Positions 38,125-48,037 of a stretch of DNA of 64,000 nucleotides are shown piece after piece; within the stretch, counting starts at the first letter, position 1; each line of letters starts with the position of its first letter. Location: positions 49,825-113,824 of the forward strand of contig JANQQK010000062.1 in NCBI GenBank assembly GCA_028289375.1, given 5' to 3'. The notes under the pieces were generated by a model. It was not told where the DNA came from and did not search any database. It was given only the letters and a program-made list of their open reading frames with translations. The stretch is from Phycisphaerae bacterium. Lineage in GTDB: Bacteria; Planctomycetota; Phycisphaerae; UBA1845. A program made the position numbers and the translations under genes.

Positions 38125-40746
38125 ATGCAGCGTCCCGTCCTGTCGTTCACCCTCATGCTTTTCGCCCTCAGCGCCATCAACGCATCGGGCGAGGACTGCC
38201 CCATCACGCTTGATCTCGTCAGCCAGCTCGACATCGACGACGGCGCGTATGCCGACATCTGGGCCGACGGCGACATCGCATTCGTCGGGCAGTTCAACGA
38301 CAACAAGGTCCACTTCTTCGACATCTCCGATCCGACCCAGCCAGATCGTTACCTGGAGTGGGTTGTCCAGTCACCCAATCAGTTCGCCTCGGCGCAGGAT
38401 GTGAAAACCGCCAATGGCCTGCTCTTTATTTCGCTGGAAGGCGACGGCAACGACGGCGTTGAAATCGTCGACATCCGCGATCCTTTCAACCCGCAGCACC
38501 TGACGTGGATTTCAACCCCCGGATATGCCGACACGCACAACGTCTTTTACGACCAGGGCTATCTGTACTTGAGCGACAGTCGCGACCCAACCGTCGGGAT
38601 TGTCGATCTCACGAACTACGACCCCGACAACCCGCCTGCACGCATTACCGAGAATCTCTGGTTCATCGATGTCGGCAGCAGCTTCGTGCACGATATCACC
38701 GTGGTTGATGGACTCCTTTTCGCATGTGCCTGGAACAGCGGTATCTGGGTATACGATGTCACCGACCTGCAAGGGCAGGGGCCTCAATTTCTCGGTTCCG
38801 GCACCGGCACCTCGACGCACGCAGCCTGGCCATCGGAAAATGGTCGCTGGATCGTCGTCGGCGAAGAGCGCAGCGGCGGGCCGATCAGGCTGTATGAGAT
38901 GATTCCCGAACTCGGCGGCAGCATCAGCGTCGTTCTTCGCCACACGTACAACGTTTCGCCGTCGCAAGCCAACAGCGCCCACAACGTGATCGTTATCGGC
39001 AATCGCGCCTACGTCTCCTGGTATCAGGCCGGCCTGATCATCCTCGACATCAACGAAGATCAGAAAACGCTCGAATTCGCCGGCCAGTACGACACATCCT
39101 CGACGCAGCCATTCGGTTTCTCCGGTGCGTGGGGTGTCTATCCGTTGCTCGGCGAGGATCGCCTGTTGATCAGCGACATGCAGGAAGGCTTGAACATCAT
39201 CGGTGCAGGCGAGGTGCTCCTGTCTCTGGACTACCCGGAAGGCATTGTCGAAACAGTCGATCCGCTGGCCGGCGCGACGCTGACCATTCAGATAGACCCG
39301 TCATGTGATGAGCCTGATCCCAGCGACGTCACACTCGTCGTTGAGACCATTTCGGAAGACGGCGGAACCCTGACGCCCGTTTCCCTCCCGTTCACGCAAG
39401 TCTCAGACGACACGTTTGAAGTGCAGATTCCCGGTGCCCCATGCGGTTCATTCGTCAGCTACTACGTCGAGGTTGGTACCGCAGGTGGCGGTCTCTTCAT
39501 TGATCCGCCTGGCGCACCGCAAAGCACCTTCGTGGCCGAGGTGATCTCGGGTGTTGAAATCTTCTTCGAAGATGCGTTCGACAGCGATGAGGGCTGGACC
39601 GTGTCCGCGGATGATTGTGACTCTGTGGACAACGAAATCGGCGGCTGGGAACGCGTCGAGCCGATCGGGACGTCTGCTGCCCCAGAGGGCGATTTTGATG
39701 GCGATGTCGGGACGTTCGCGTTTGTGACCGCTCAGGGTGAAGGCGGTGCCGGTGCAGGCCAAGCCGACGTGGACGGTGGTCCGTACTATCTCACCTCGCC
39801 AACCATTCAGATCGACCGACAGGACGTCGTCATCAGTTTCGCAAGCTGGGTGAATTGGAACGGTATCGGCACCGAGGACCGCCTGCTTGTTCAGATTTCC
39901 GACGACGACGGTGAATCGTGGCAGGTCATCGCCGCCATTCCCTCAGGCGGTCCTGCGTGGTTCGAACGCGAATACCGACTCAGCGACTCCGCCGAACCAA
40001 GCGAGACGCTGACCGTCCGATTCTCAATCAGTGACTGTCCAAACGACTCGATCACCGAAGCAGCCATCGACAACGTCATGGTCCAGGTCATCGAATGCAT
40101 CGACGAGGACACCATCGCCCCCGCAATCCGCCACGACGCGGCTGGCATGGCCACCAGACCCTACAGCGGCTACATCGATCCCCGCTTGGAGAGCACCAAC
40201 GGCGTATCGTTTGATCTCGGTACCGATCGTCTCGTCGTCGAATTCACTGAGCGGGTGCGATCGATCGGCGGCGCGGAGCTGACAGCCGCCGACTTCCGCC
40301 TGGAATCCTCTGGTGCGGCGCCACCCGGCATTCTTTCCGTGGAAGCGTCGGACAACCCTGCGGTCGTCATCACGCTCGACGGTCCGATCGCGCCGGGGAA
40401 CTGGTACACGCTCATCGCCGACGTTGAGGATATGGCCGGCAACCGAATCCCCGACATGGGCAACATGGGTCAGGGGATCAACGAGCCGGACCGCGTCGAC
40501 ATCGCGGCATTGCCAGGTGATGTTGACCAGAGCGGTGACGTGCAACCGCTCGACCTGTTTGAGTTCCGGCGATTCGCATTGGGACTCGACACACCCGAGC
40601 AGGGCATGGTGCTGGATTTCGCGGACATGGACCGCAACGGACAGGTCAATCCGCTCGACCTCTTCGTGTTTCGGCAGATCCTCGACGGAGCCGGAACCGC
40701 CACCCAGCCATGGGCAACCGAGTCCCTCGACGCCGTTCGCCCCTAG
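38125..40746 (+). CDS. Secreted LVIVD-repeat/beta-propeller protein with jelly-roll-like module and C-terminal dockerin-like module
   Basis: Signal peptide MQRPVLSFTLMLFALSAINASG; FFDISDPTQPDRYLEWV / VEIVDIRDPFNPQHLTWISTPG repeats; C-terminal GDVDQSGDVQPLDLFEFRRF...DMDRNGQVNPLDLFVFRQIL. Confidence 0.85.
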   Translation: MQRPVLSFTLMLFALSAINASGEDCPITLDLVSQLDIDDGAYADIWADGDIAFVGQFNDNKVHFFDISDPTQPDRYLEWVVQSPNQFASAQDVKTANGLLFISLEGDGNDGVEIVDIRDPFNPQHLTWISTPGYADTHNVFYDQGYLYLSDSRDPTVGIVDLTNYDPDNPPARITENLWFIDVGSSFVHDITVVDGLLFACAWNSGIWVYDVTDLQGQGPQFLGSGTGTSTHAAWPSENGRWIVVGEERSGGPIRLYEMIPELGGSISVVLRHTYNVSPSQANSAHNVIVIGNRAYVSWYQAGLIILDINEDQKTLEFAGQYDTSSTQPFGFSGAWGVYPLLGEDRLLISDMQEGLNIIGAGEVLLSLDYPEGIVETVDPLAGATLTIQIDPSCDEPDPSDVTLVVETISEDGGTLTPVSLPFTQVSDDTFEVQIPGAPCGSFVSYYVEVGTAGGGLFIDPPGAPQSTFVAEVISGVEIFFEDAFDSDEGWTVSADDCDSVDNEIGGWERVEPIGTSAAPEGDFDGDVGTFAFVTAQGEGGAGAGQADVDGGPYYLTSPTIQIDRQDVVISFASWVNWNGIGTEDRLLVQISDDDGESWQVIAAIPSGGPAWFEREYRLSDSAEPSETLTVRFSISDCPNDSITEAAIDNVMVQVIECIDEDTIAPAIRHDAAGMATRPYSGYIDPRLESTNGVSFDLGTDRLVVEFTERVRSIGGAELTAADFRLESSGAAPPGILSVEASDNPAVVITLDGPIAPGNWYTLIADVEDMAGNRIPDMGNMGQGINEPDRVDIAALPGDVDQSGDVQPLDLFEFRRFALGLDTPEQGMVLDFADMDRNGQVNPLDLFVFRQILDGAGTATQPWATESLDAVRP

Positions 40747-40767
40747 GCGTCTGTCGAGCGGCACCGC

Positions 40768-40799
40768 CAGGCAGGATCGCGTCACAGGCAGGATCGCGT
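40768..40799. repeat. Two exact copies of CAGGCAGGATCGCGT
   Basis: Copies at 40768-40782 and 40785-40799, period 17 nt. Confidence 0.85.
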
Positions 40800-40890
40800 A
40801 AATTGATCACCGCGATCACGGCAAACGTCCCAATAGGCCCGCAGGACTTGCGTGGATCGCCCCGGTCCGCTATACGACACGGTGGAAGAA

Positions 40891-40947
40891 GGTCCGGGGG
40901 AATGGCAGCGCCCGGCATGCGGTTCTGCCGGCAGCCTCCGGCGGACC
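40891..40947. other. Predicted extended hairpin upstream of the coiled-coil/mreB locus
   Basis: GGTCCG(GGGG)...CCGGCA-tgcggttc-TGCCGG...(CCTCC)GGCGGACC: nested inverted repeats. Confidence 0.45.
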
Positions 40948-41104
40948 GATACAAGCCAGTTGGGTAGGGACCAGCGTGTGTCGCTGCGGTTTGGCTGCTT
41001 GCGGGCGGAATGGCACCCTGATCCTGAGATCGGCCCGCCGACTGTTGCGGTCGGCTTGTCCCGCCTTACCGACGGCTTGAGAACTCCCTCAACGGAGATG
41101 ATTC

Positions 41105-41983
41105 GTGAGCGCGATTACGAAAATACTGGTGGTCGTATTGGCTGTGTTTTGCATCGCCTTTTCGATGGCATCCGTTAGCCTCGTCGCCCAGCAGACCAAC
41201 TGGAAGAATCTTGCCGAGGACTACCGACAGCAGGCACAGATCAGCGCTGCCCACCAGCGCTCCCTTACCGCTGCCCATGCAGCCGAGTTGGCCAGCGTCC
41301 GCGATCAGGCCAGTGCTCGTCTCGACCGCATCGGCGATCTCGAGCAGGAGGTTCAGGAGCAGGCCGACACCCTCGCCCAGCAGGAAGGCACCATCGCGCA
41401 ACTGACGGTCGACCGTCGCGGAGCCGAAGCACTCGCCCAGCGTCTGACCAACGAATTAAGCATCGCTCAGGAATCCCGCAAACGCATCGACGAGCAGCGC
41501 GGGCAACTCGAAGCCCGCAATATCGAACTCGAACGCCGCAACATCGACCTCAACGAGCGCGTCAATGAGCTATCCAGCCAGGTGACCGTCCTCGTCCAGC
41601 AGGGCCGTCAGCAGGAACAACAGATCAACATTCTCCGTGACGAGAATCAAAAGCTCTCGCAGCAGACCGGCATCGCGCCATCTGCACCGTTCGAACCGAC
41701 CCTGAAGAATGTCATGCCCCGTCAGCCTGTGACCACGCCACGCATCAACGGACGCGTCGTCGAGCTTGCCGGCGACTATGTGACCCTCAGCGTTGGCTCT
41801 TCGGACAATGTCGCCCGCGGCATGGTGTTTGTCGTCTATCGTGGCGATCAGTATGTCGGAGACGTGGAAATATCGGACGTTCAGCCAGAGCTGTCCGCAG
41901 GCCGGCTGGTCGGTTCCGCACGTGGGCAGGCCCCGCGTAAGGGTGATAGCGTTGTGGATGAGTTCCACTTCGCCGAGCCGTAA
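41105..41983 (+). CDS. Membrane-anchored coiled-coil protein with C-terminal beta-domain
   Basis: N-terminal TM (ILVVVLAVFCIAFSMASVSLVA), long Gln/Glu/Arg coiled coil, C-terminal GRVVELAGDYVTLSVGSSDNVARGMVFVVYRGDQYVGDVEI. Confidence 0.8.
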   Translation: MSAITKILVVVLAVFCIAFSMASVSLVAQQTNWKNLAEDYRQQAQISAAHQRSLTAAHAAELASVRDQASARLDRIGDLEQEVQEQADTLAQQEGTIAQLTVDRRGAEALAQRLTNELSIAQESRKRIDEQRGQLEARNIELERRNIDLNERVNELSSQVTVLVQQGRQQEQQINILRDENQKLSQQTGIAPSAPFEPTLKNVMPRQPVTTPRINGRVVELAGDYVTLSVGSSDNVARGMVFVVYRGDQYVGDVEISDVQPELSAGRLVGSARGQAPRKGDSVVDEFHFAEP

Positions 41984-42104
41984 GCATCTTTGAATTCATC
42001 AGCATCCGCTCCGCCGGTGCCGTATGCACGCCATTGTGTTTTGTGTATCATGTCGGCTTCGGGAGTGGTGCTTGACGTACTCCTGAGAAAGCGGAGAAGC
42101 AACC

Positions 42105-42254
42105 ATGAGCGAAGGCCCACAGTCATCCCCCGGCAGCGATGTTTACACCATGTTGCTGGCGATTGCCTGCGTGTTCGTTCTGACAGCGACCATTCTGCTG
42201 CTCGTTCGCGGTCAGCAGTTGTTCGGCTCGTGGTTGCCCTTTGGCGGCGTGTAA
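42105..42254 (+). CDS. 49-aa single-pass membrane microprotein (absent from ORF track)
   Basis: ATG 42105 to TAA 42254: MSEGPQSSPGSDVYTMLLAIACVFVLTATILLLVRGQQLFGSWLPFGGV; upstream GAGAAGC; lies between coiled-coil gene and mreB. Confidence 0.7.
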   Translation: MSEGPQSSPGSDVYTMLLAIACVFVLTATILLLVRGQQLFGSWLPFGGV

Positions 42255-42290
42255 ACCCGCACGTCTGACCACAACAAAGGACACGGCTGC

Positions 42291-43346
42291 GTGATTTTCG
42301 ACTCCTTACTTGGCGCGTTCAGCGTCGATATGGGTATCGATCTCGGTACCTGCAACACGCTCGTCTGCGTGAAGGGGGAGGGTGTCGTCCTCAACGAGCC
42401 GTCCGTCGTTGCCGTCCGACGCGGCACCAACCAGGTCCTCGACAACGGCAACGCCGTTGGCCTCGTCGCAAAAGAGATGCTCGGCAAGACACCCGAGTCC
42501 ATCGAAGCCATCCGACCGCTCAAAGACGGTGTCATCGCCGACTTCGACATCACCGAAGCCATGCTCGGCTACTTCATCCGCAAGGTTCACGGCCGAAGTC
42601 GTTTCGTGAAACCACGCGTGGTCATCGCGATTCCCTCGGGCATTACCGCCGTCGAAAAGCGCGCGGTGTACAACTCCGCAGAACGGGCAGGCGCTCGTCG
42701 CGTCTATCTGGTGGAAGAACCGATGGCTGCGGGTATCGGGGCGGGTTTGCCCATCGCCGAACCGACCGCCTCCATGATCGTCGACATCGGCGGCGGTACC
42801 ACCGAGGTCGCCATCATGTCCCTGGCCGACATCAGCATCTGCGAGTCGATTCGCGTCGCCGGCGACAAACTCGACGAAGCCATCATCAACCACATGCGTC
42901 GCACGTACAACCTGATGATCGGCTACCAGACCGCCGAGCGCATCAAGATTCAGATCGGCTCGGTGGCGGAGTTCCCCGACGGCGAAAAGGAAATGGAAGT
43001 TCGCGGTCGCGATTTGATCAGCGGCCTGCCGCGTCGCACGATGGTCAGCAGCAACGAAGTTCGCGACGCACTCCGCGAACCGGTCGGCAAGATCATCGAA
43101 TGCACTACGCGCGCCCTGGAACAGGTCGAACCTGAACTCGCCGCAGACCTCGTCGAACGCGGCATTCACCTCGCAGGCGGTGGGGCGTTGCTCCACGGGT
43201 TGGCCGACGCGATGAACGGTGGAACCGGTCTCGACTGTTACGTTGTCGAAGACGCACTCAGCTGCGTTGCACGGGGTACGGCTGTTTACCTCGAAAACCT
43301 CGCTGTCTGGAAAGACACGATGGAATCCGATGCCGACGACGAATGA
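42291..43346 (+). CDS. mreB: Rod-shape-determining protein MreB
   Basis: FSVDMGIDLGTCNTLVCVKGEGVVLNEPSVVAV; VDIGGGTTEVAIMSL; LAGGGALLHGL. Confidence 0.95.
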   Translation: MIFDSLLGAFSVDMGIDLGTCNTLVCVKGEGVVLNEPSVVAVRRGTNQVLDNGNAVGLVAKEMLGKTPESIEAIRPLKDGVIADFDITEAMLGYFIRKVHGRSRFVKPRVVIAIPSGITAVEKRAVYNSAERAGARRVYLVEEPMAAGIGAGLPIAEPTASMIVDIGGGTTEVAIMSLADISICESIRVAGDKLDEAIINHMRRTYNLMIGYQTAERIKIQIGSVAEFPDGEKEMEVRGRDLISGLPRRTMVSSNEVRDALREPVGKIIECTTRALEQVEPELAADLVERGIHLAGGGALLHGLADAMNGGTGLDCYVVEDALSCVARGTAVYLENLAVWKDTMESDADDE

Positions 43347-43460
43347 TCCCGCCGATCAATCGACCGCCTCCAAACAACTCACAGTTTTGAATGCTGAATC
43401 CCATTGCGAATTGTCGCATGAGCGGTTGCAAGTGCGCGCGTTCGGTGTTACGAAAACGAC

Positions 43461-44372
43461 ATGAGGACGCAAGCATGTTCAAGACGCGCAATCGCATCCA
43501 AACGCCTGATTGGCTTTGTCGGCGTTGCCGCATTGATCGCGATCATGCTCCCCACCGCCATCACCCACCGCGCGGGGGGTTTGCTACAGGTTCTTTCGCC
43601 GTTCCAGGATGCCGCGACGCGCGTTGCCGATGACGCCACCGCGTTGATTACCGGCGACGACAACAATGCCCGCCAAGATTCGTCGACGGATGTCACCGCG
43701 TTGCAGCGAGCGGTGGCGTCGCTGACCGCACAAAATGCCCACCTCCGCCACGAGGTCGACCAACTCACCGGCCTGCGCAATCGCAGCCTTGGCGCAACAG
43801 GTCGACTGATCCCCACCCGCGCCATCGCCGACGATGCGAGCGTCTGGCGACGATCCAAACTGATCCTCGGTGGCATCCGCCGTGGCGTGAACAACGCCGA
43901 CGCCGTCATCACCCGCATGGATATCGACGCCACGACCGATAACGGCACACGCAACGGTCTGGCCGTCCTCGCCGGCGAGTCGCTCGTTGGTGTCATCGAG
44001 CACGCCGGTACCTTCACCTCCCGTGTCCGGCTGCTCAGCGACCCTGCCACCCGTATTCCTGTCGCCGTCGGACGCACGAAGGACGATGCGTTCGTCGGCC
44101 CTGACGCGGTGTTCTGGCTTCTGGGACGTGGCGAGAATCGGATCGAGATGCGTGACATTCACCACCGCTACGTCGACGACGGGACCATTCGCGTCGGTGA
44201 TATCGTTCTGACCCTTCCCGACGACCCCGAACTGCCCCCATCGCTCGTCATCGGGTCCATTTCCCGCATTTATCCGGACCCGGACAACGCACTGCTCTAC
44301 ATCTTTGAGGTCGACACAGGCCTCGATCTCGCCGCCGTCAGGCGACTCTACGTCGTCGATCGCGACGGCTGA
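43461..44372 (+). CDS. mreC: Rod-shape-determining protein MreC
   Basis: TM, coiled coil (LQRAVASLTAQNAHLRHEVDQL), beta domains (GLAVLAGESLVGVIEHAGTFTSRVRLLSDPATRIPVAV). Confidence 0.88.
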   Translation: MRTQACSRRAIASKRLIGFVGVAALIAIMLPTAITHRAGGLLQVLSPFQDAATRVADDATALITGDDNNARQDSSTDVTALQRAVASLTAQNAHLRHEVDQLTGLRNRSLGATGRLIPTRAIADDASVWRRSKLILGGIRRGVNNADAVITRMDIDATTDNGTRNGLAVLAGESLVGVIEHAGTFTSRVRLLSDPATRIPVAVGRTKDDAFVGPDAVFWLLGRGENRIEMRDIHHRYVDDGTIRVGDIVLTLPDDPELPPSLVIGSISRIYPDPDNALLYIFEVDTGLDLAAVRRLYVVDRDG

Positions 44373-44458
44373 CCGCCAACTCCGCACCAAGGCGAATCGC
44401 CACATTTCTGATCGCAACGCAACCTGCCGATAAGACCCGCAACCGGTAGGGAGTTGCC

Positions 44459-46642
44459 ATGGTCATTCTGTTCTCCGTCTCGCTGCTGATCAGCGCGTCG
44501 CTGCTGTTCGTCGTTCAGCCCATGGTCGGCAAGATGTTGCTGCCCACGCTCGGCGGCACGCCAGCCGTCTGGAACACCTGCATGGTCTTCTTCCAGGCAG
44601 CCCTGCTGGCCGGTTACGCCTACGCACACGGGTCCATCCGACTGTTGGGCGTGCGCAAACAAATCGTGTTGCACGTACTCGTCCTGCTTGCTCCGCTGGT
44701 CGTGCTGCCCATCGGATTGGCTGAGACGCGCGGGCCTTCCGTTGACGATGCCCCGATCATCTGGCTGCTGACCTGCCTCGCCTACCACGTCGGCCTGCCG
44801 TTCTTTGTCGTCTCCAGCTCCGCACCGCTGCTGCAGCGATGGTTCTCCGCAACAGACCATAAGGACGCAGCCGACCCCTACTTCCTCTACGCCGCCAGCA
44901 ACGTCGGCAGTCTCGTTTCCCTTCTCGGCTACCCCTTGCTCATCGAACGCGTCTCAACACTCGATCAGCAAGCGTCGGCATGGTCAGCCGGCTACGTCGC
45001 GCTCGTGGGGATGTTCATCGTCTGCGGTGCTGTCCTGATGATCAGAACGCGTCATGGCCTGTATCACGCGGCGCCAACCAATGTCAGCAACACCGCGACT
45101 TCCATCGCATGGCGGCAGCGTCTTTGGTGGGGCCTGCTGGCCTTTGTCCCATCGAGTCTGATGCTTGGCGTCACCACGCACATCACCACCGACGTCGCGG
45201 CCGTGCCGCTGCTCTGGGTGATCCCGCTCGCTCTCTACCTCACCACGTTCATTCTCGTGTTCGCCAAACGCCCACCGATCCCGACTGCCCTCATGGCCCG
45301 CATCATGCCGTTGATCGTCCTGCCGCTCGTATTGCTGATGTTCGAGGAACTCGGCATGCCGTGGTTGCTGATCATCGTTCACCTCGCGGCCTTTTTCGTC
45401 TGTTCGATGGTCTGCCACGGGCAACTGGCCGACGACCGACCTGCAGCCTCCCATCTCACCGAGTTCTTTCTCTGGATGTCGATCGGCGGCGTGCTTGGCG
45501 GCATTTTCAACGCCGTCATCGCACCGATGATCTTCGACACGATCATCGAGTACCCGCTCGTGGTTGTTCTCGCCTGCCTTGTGCGTCGGCCTTCGCGTTC
45601 CGTCGGCCTGCCCAGGCTCGACGATGTGGCCTACCCGACGGCGTTGGCCATCACCCTCGCCGTCATCATCGCCATTCTCTCCTGGTCCGACACGTCGGTC
45701 AGTCGCGGTGTCTTCGCCATTGTGTTCGGCGTACCTGTCGTCATCTGCGTCACCGCCAGAAGACGTCCGGTGCGATTTGCCCTCTGTTTCGCAGCCGTCA
45801 TGACCGCCATCGGCATCTACATCGGCGGCAACGCCGGCGACCAGATCCACGTCGAGCGCAACTTCTATGGTGTCAAGCGCGTGCTCGTCGACGCCGAACG
45901 TGGCTACCGCATGCTCGTCCACGGTGGTACAGATCATGGAAGGCAACGTCTCGAACCGGACCGCGCCCGCGAACCGCTCTCCTACTACCACGAGACCGGT
46001 CCCATCGGCGACGTATTCAAACTGATGGGGACGCAAAAGCGCAAACCACCCATTGCGGTGATTGGACTCGGCGTCGGATCAGTCGCGGGTTATGTCCAGG
46101 AGGGGCAATCACTGACCTTCTTTGAGCTGGACCCTGCCATCGAGCGTCTCGCCCGCGACGAGCAGTATTTCACGTTTCTCACCCATTCACCAGGCGACGT
46201 CGACGTGGTGCTTGGCGATGGCCGACTCACCCTGGCTCGCGAGGACGACGGATTCTATGGCCTCATCCTGCTCGATGCGTTCAGCGGTGACGCCGTCCCG
46301 ACCCACCTGATCTCCCTCGAAGCCATCCGCATGTACCTCTCCAAACTCGCGGACGATGGCCTGATCGCGTTTCACATCTCCAACCGCTACTTCGACCTCG
46401 AACCAATCCTTGCCCGCGCTGCCGCCGAGCTGAATCTCACATGCGTCAGACGCCTCGATGCAAGAGTCTCCGAGCGATTACGCGAAGCCGGCAAGATGGG
46501 CTCCCATGTGGTGGTCCTTGCGAGACACGAAGACACGACGGTCCAATTGCGCAATCAAGGTCACTGGCAGCCGGTTGCGTCCGCGGGCATCGCCCCCCTG
46601 TGGACCGATCAATATTGCGATATCTTTAGCGTTCTGCGATGA
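44459..46642 (+). CDS. Fused multi-pass membrane protein + spermidine-synthase-like domain
   Basis: N-terminal TM bundle (LLISASLLFVVQPMVGKMLLPTLGGTPAVWNTCMVFFQ), C-terminal IGLGVGSVAGYVQEGQSLTFFELDPAIERLAR...VVLGDGRLTLARED...LIAFHISNRYFDLEPIL. Confidence 0.85.
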   Translation: MVILFSVSLLISASLLFVVQPMVGKMLLPTLGGTPAVWNTCMVFFQAALLAGYAYAHGSIRLLGVRKQIVLHVLVLLAPLVVLPIGLAETRGPSVDDAPIIWLLTCLAYHVGLPFFVVSSSAPLLQRWFSATDHKDAADPYFLYAASNVGSLVSLLGYPLLIERVSTLDQQASAWSAGYVALVGMFIVCGAVLMIRTRHGLYHAAPTNVSNTATSIAWRQRLWWGLLAFVPSSLMLGVTTHITTDVAAVPLLWVIPLALYLTTFILVFAKRPPIPTALMARIMPLIVLPLVLLMFEELGMPWLLIIVHLAAFFVCSMVCHGQLADDRPAASHLTEFFLWMSIGGVLGGIFNAVIAPMIFDTIIEYPLVVVLACLVRRPSRSVGLPRLDDVAYPTALAITLAVIIAILSWSDTSVSRGVFAIVFGVPVVICVTARRRPVRFALCFAAVMTAIGIYIGGNAGDQIHVERNFYGVKRVLVDAERGYRMLVHGGTDHGRQRLEPDRAREPLSYYHETGPIGDVFKLMGTQKRKPPIAVIGLGVGSVAGYVQEGQSLTFFELDPAIERLARDEQYFTFLTHSPGDVDVVLGDGRLTLAREDDGFYGLILLDAFSGDAVPTHLISLEAIRMYLSKLADDGLIAFHISNRYFDLEPILARAAAELNLTCVRRLDARVSERLREAGKMGSHVVVLARHEDTTVQLRNQGHWQPVASAGIAPLWTDQYCDIFSVLR

Positions 46643-46666
46643 CGGCGATGCACGACATCTTCCGCG

Positions 46667-46704
46667 CAAAAAGAAAGCCCCGGTGATTCGTGAACCACCG
46701 GGGC
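46667..46704 (-). terminator. Rho-independent terminator of the 46730-48037 gene
   Basis: GCCCCGGTG...CACCGGGGC stem with A-rich tract on its left on + strand (T tract after hairpin on - strand). Confidence 0.85.
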
Positions 46705-46729
46705 CTGGAAAGACGAATGGGCTGGTGTA

Positions 46730-48037
46730 CTACGGACGCGAACCGATCGACTGAAGCGACCAGGACTGTGTTGCCGGCGGAACACCATTGACCAGCTGAC
46801 GGAAGCGGAACAGGTCGGTCGGGAAGATCAACCCGTCGCGGTTCATATCGAGGAAGTCCTCACGCGTGCCCTGATCCGGCTGCATCATCGTGTTGTTCAC
46901 AAGCACGCGGAAGCGGAACAAGTCGAGTGGGCTGCACTGACCATTCTGATCCACGTCGCATGGCAAGAAGCCGATGTCGACGCGATCAACCTCGTCGACG
47001 CCTGGGCCTTGATTGCCATTGTCCGCAATCTGATTGCCCGCCGAATCGAACGCCACCACGCGAATGGTCGTCCACACTTGAGTCGAGAACGGACGATCAA
47101 AATCAACCTGGAAGTACGTGCGATCACCATCCAGATCCGTCAAGCCTGTCACGTCCGGAGCAGGATTGCCATCAGACTGCTCAACGAAGAAATTGAACGT
47201 CGTCAGATCAAAGCCCTGCGGCGAACCGAAGGCCGGACCATTGAAGCGGATGTTGATGCTCGTAATACCTGCGGGAGACGAATCATTATTCGCCTCGCCA
47301 CGCGGATCAATGTACCCGGTGAACGGACGGGTCTGACCATCGAGCCCATCCTCGTGCAGGATCTCAAGTGCCGGACCCGGAAGTTGAATCGTCAGACCAT
47401 CAATGTTGAACGGGATGGTGCCGTTGACAGTCGAAATACTGGTGTCAATGGCGGTGCATTCAGCGGTGCCCTTTTCGGTGCAAGACGGAAGGAACGTGTA
47501 CTCGCCGGCCGCGTCATTGGGGATGGTGAAATCGAATTCGCCGATGTAGGCGGCCCCTGAAACGCTCACTGCTGCCAATGCGACGATGCCTGCCCGCGGG
47601 CGCACGATCGTGCAAGTACCATCCAAACAAGTTGAATTCCCCGGGCATTCCTCTGGTAGCGTACAGGCAATCGAATCATCACACTGACCTTGGTCAAGCG
47701 CCGGAAAACCCGCAGCGCCGGCGAGGATGTAGTCCGAACGATTCGTATCAACGCTGGTGCTGTTTGCTACATACGACAAATCACCGCCGTCCGTTGAGCT
47801 TGTGTACGAACAGAATACACCCACCTGCGTTGCGTTGACGTCGTCCGCAATATTCTCGACAAATGCGGCGATGGTAATGGTCTCACCTGGAAGACCCTGG
47901 ACGACGAAGTTTTCACCCGGCGTGGTGTTCGACGGATCTTCATCGACGGGAATGAAAAACATGCGTTCGCCACCCCCAAACGCGGTTCCGCCTCCCAAAA
48001 CCAGACAGCCAAGAAGACAGTAATGCGCAAGTTTCAT
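46730..48037 (-). CDS. Secreted protein with cohesin-like N-terminal domain carrying a Cys-rich insert and C-terminal dockerin-like module
   Basis: Signal peptide MKLAHYCLLGCLVLGGGTAFG; PGETITIAAFVEN...GEFDFTIPNDAAGEYTF; CDVDQNGQCSPLDLFRFRVLV...DMNRDGLIFPTDLFRFRQLVNG. Confidence 0.8.
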   Translation of the reverse strand: MKLAHYCLLGCLVLGGGTAFGGGERMFFIPVDEDPSNTTPGENFVVQGLPGETITIAAFVENIADDVNATQVGVFCSYTSSTDGGDLSYVANSTSVDTNRSDYILAGAAGFPALDQGQCDDSIACTLPEECPGNSTCLDGTCTIVRPRAGIVALAAVSVSGAAYIGEFDFTIPNDAAGEYTFLPSCTEKGTAECTAIDTSISTVNGTIPFNIDGLTIQLPGPALEILHEDGLDGQTRPFTGYIDPRGEANNDSSPAGITSINIRFNGPAFGSPQGFDLTTFNFFVEQSDGNPAPDVTGLTDLDGDRTYFQVDFDRPFSTQVWTTIRVVAFDSAGNQIADNGNQGPGVDEVDRVDIGFLPCDVDQNGQCSPLDLFRFRVLVNNTMMQPDQGTREDFLDMNRDGLIFPTDLFRFRQLVNGVPPATQSWSLQSIGSRP

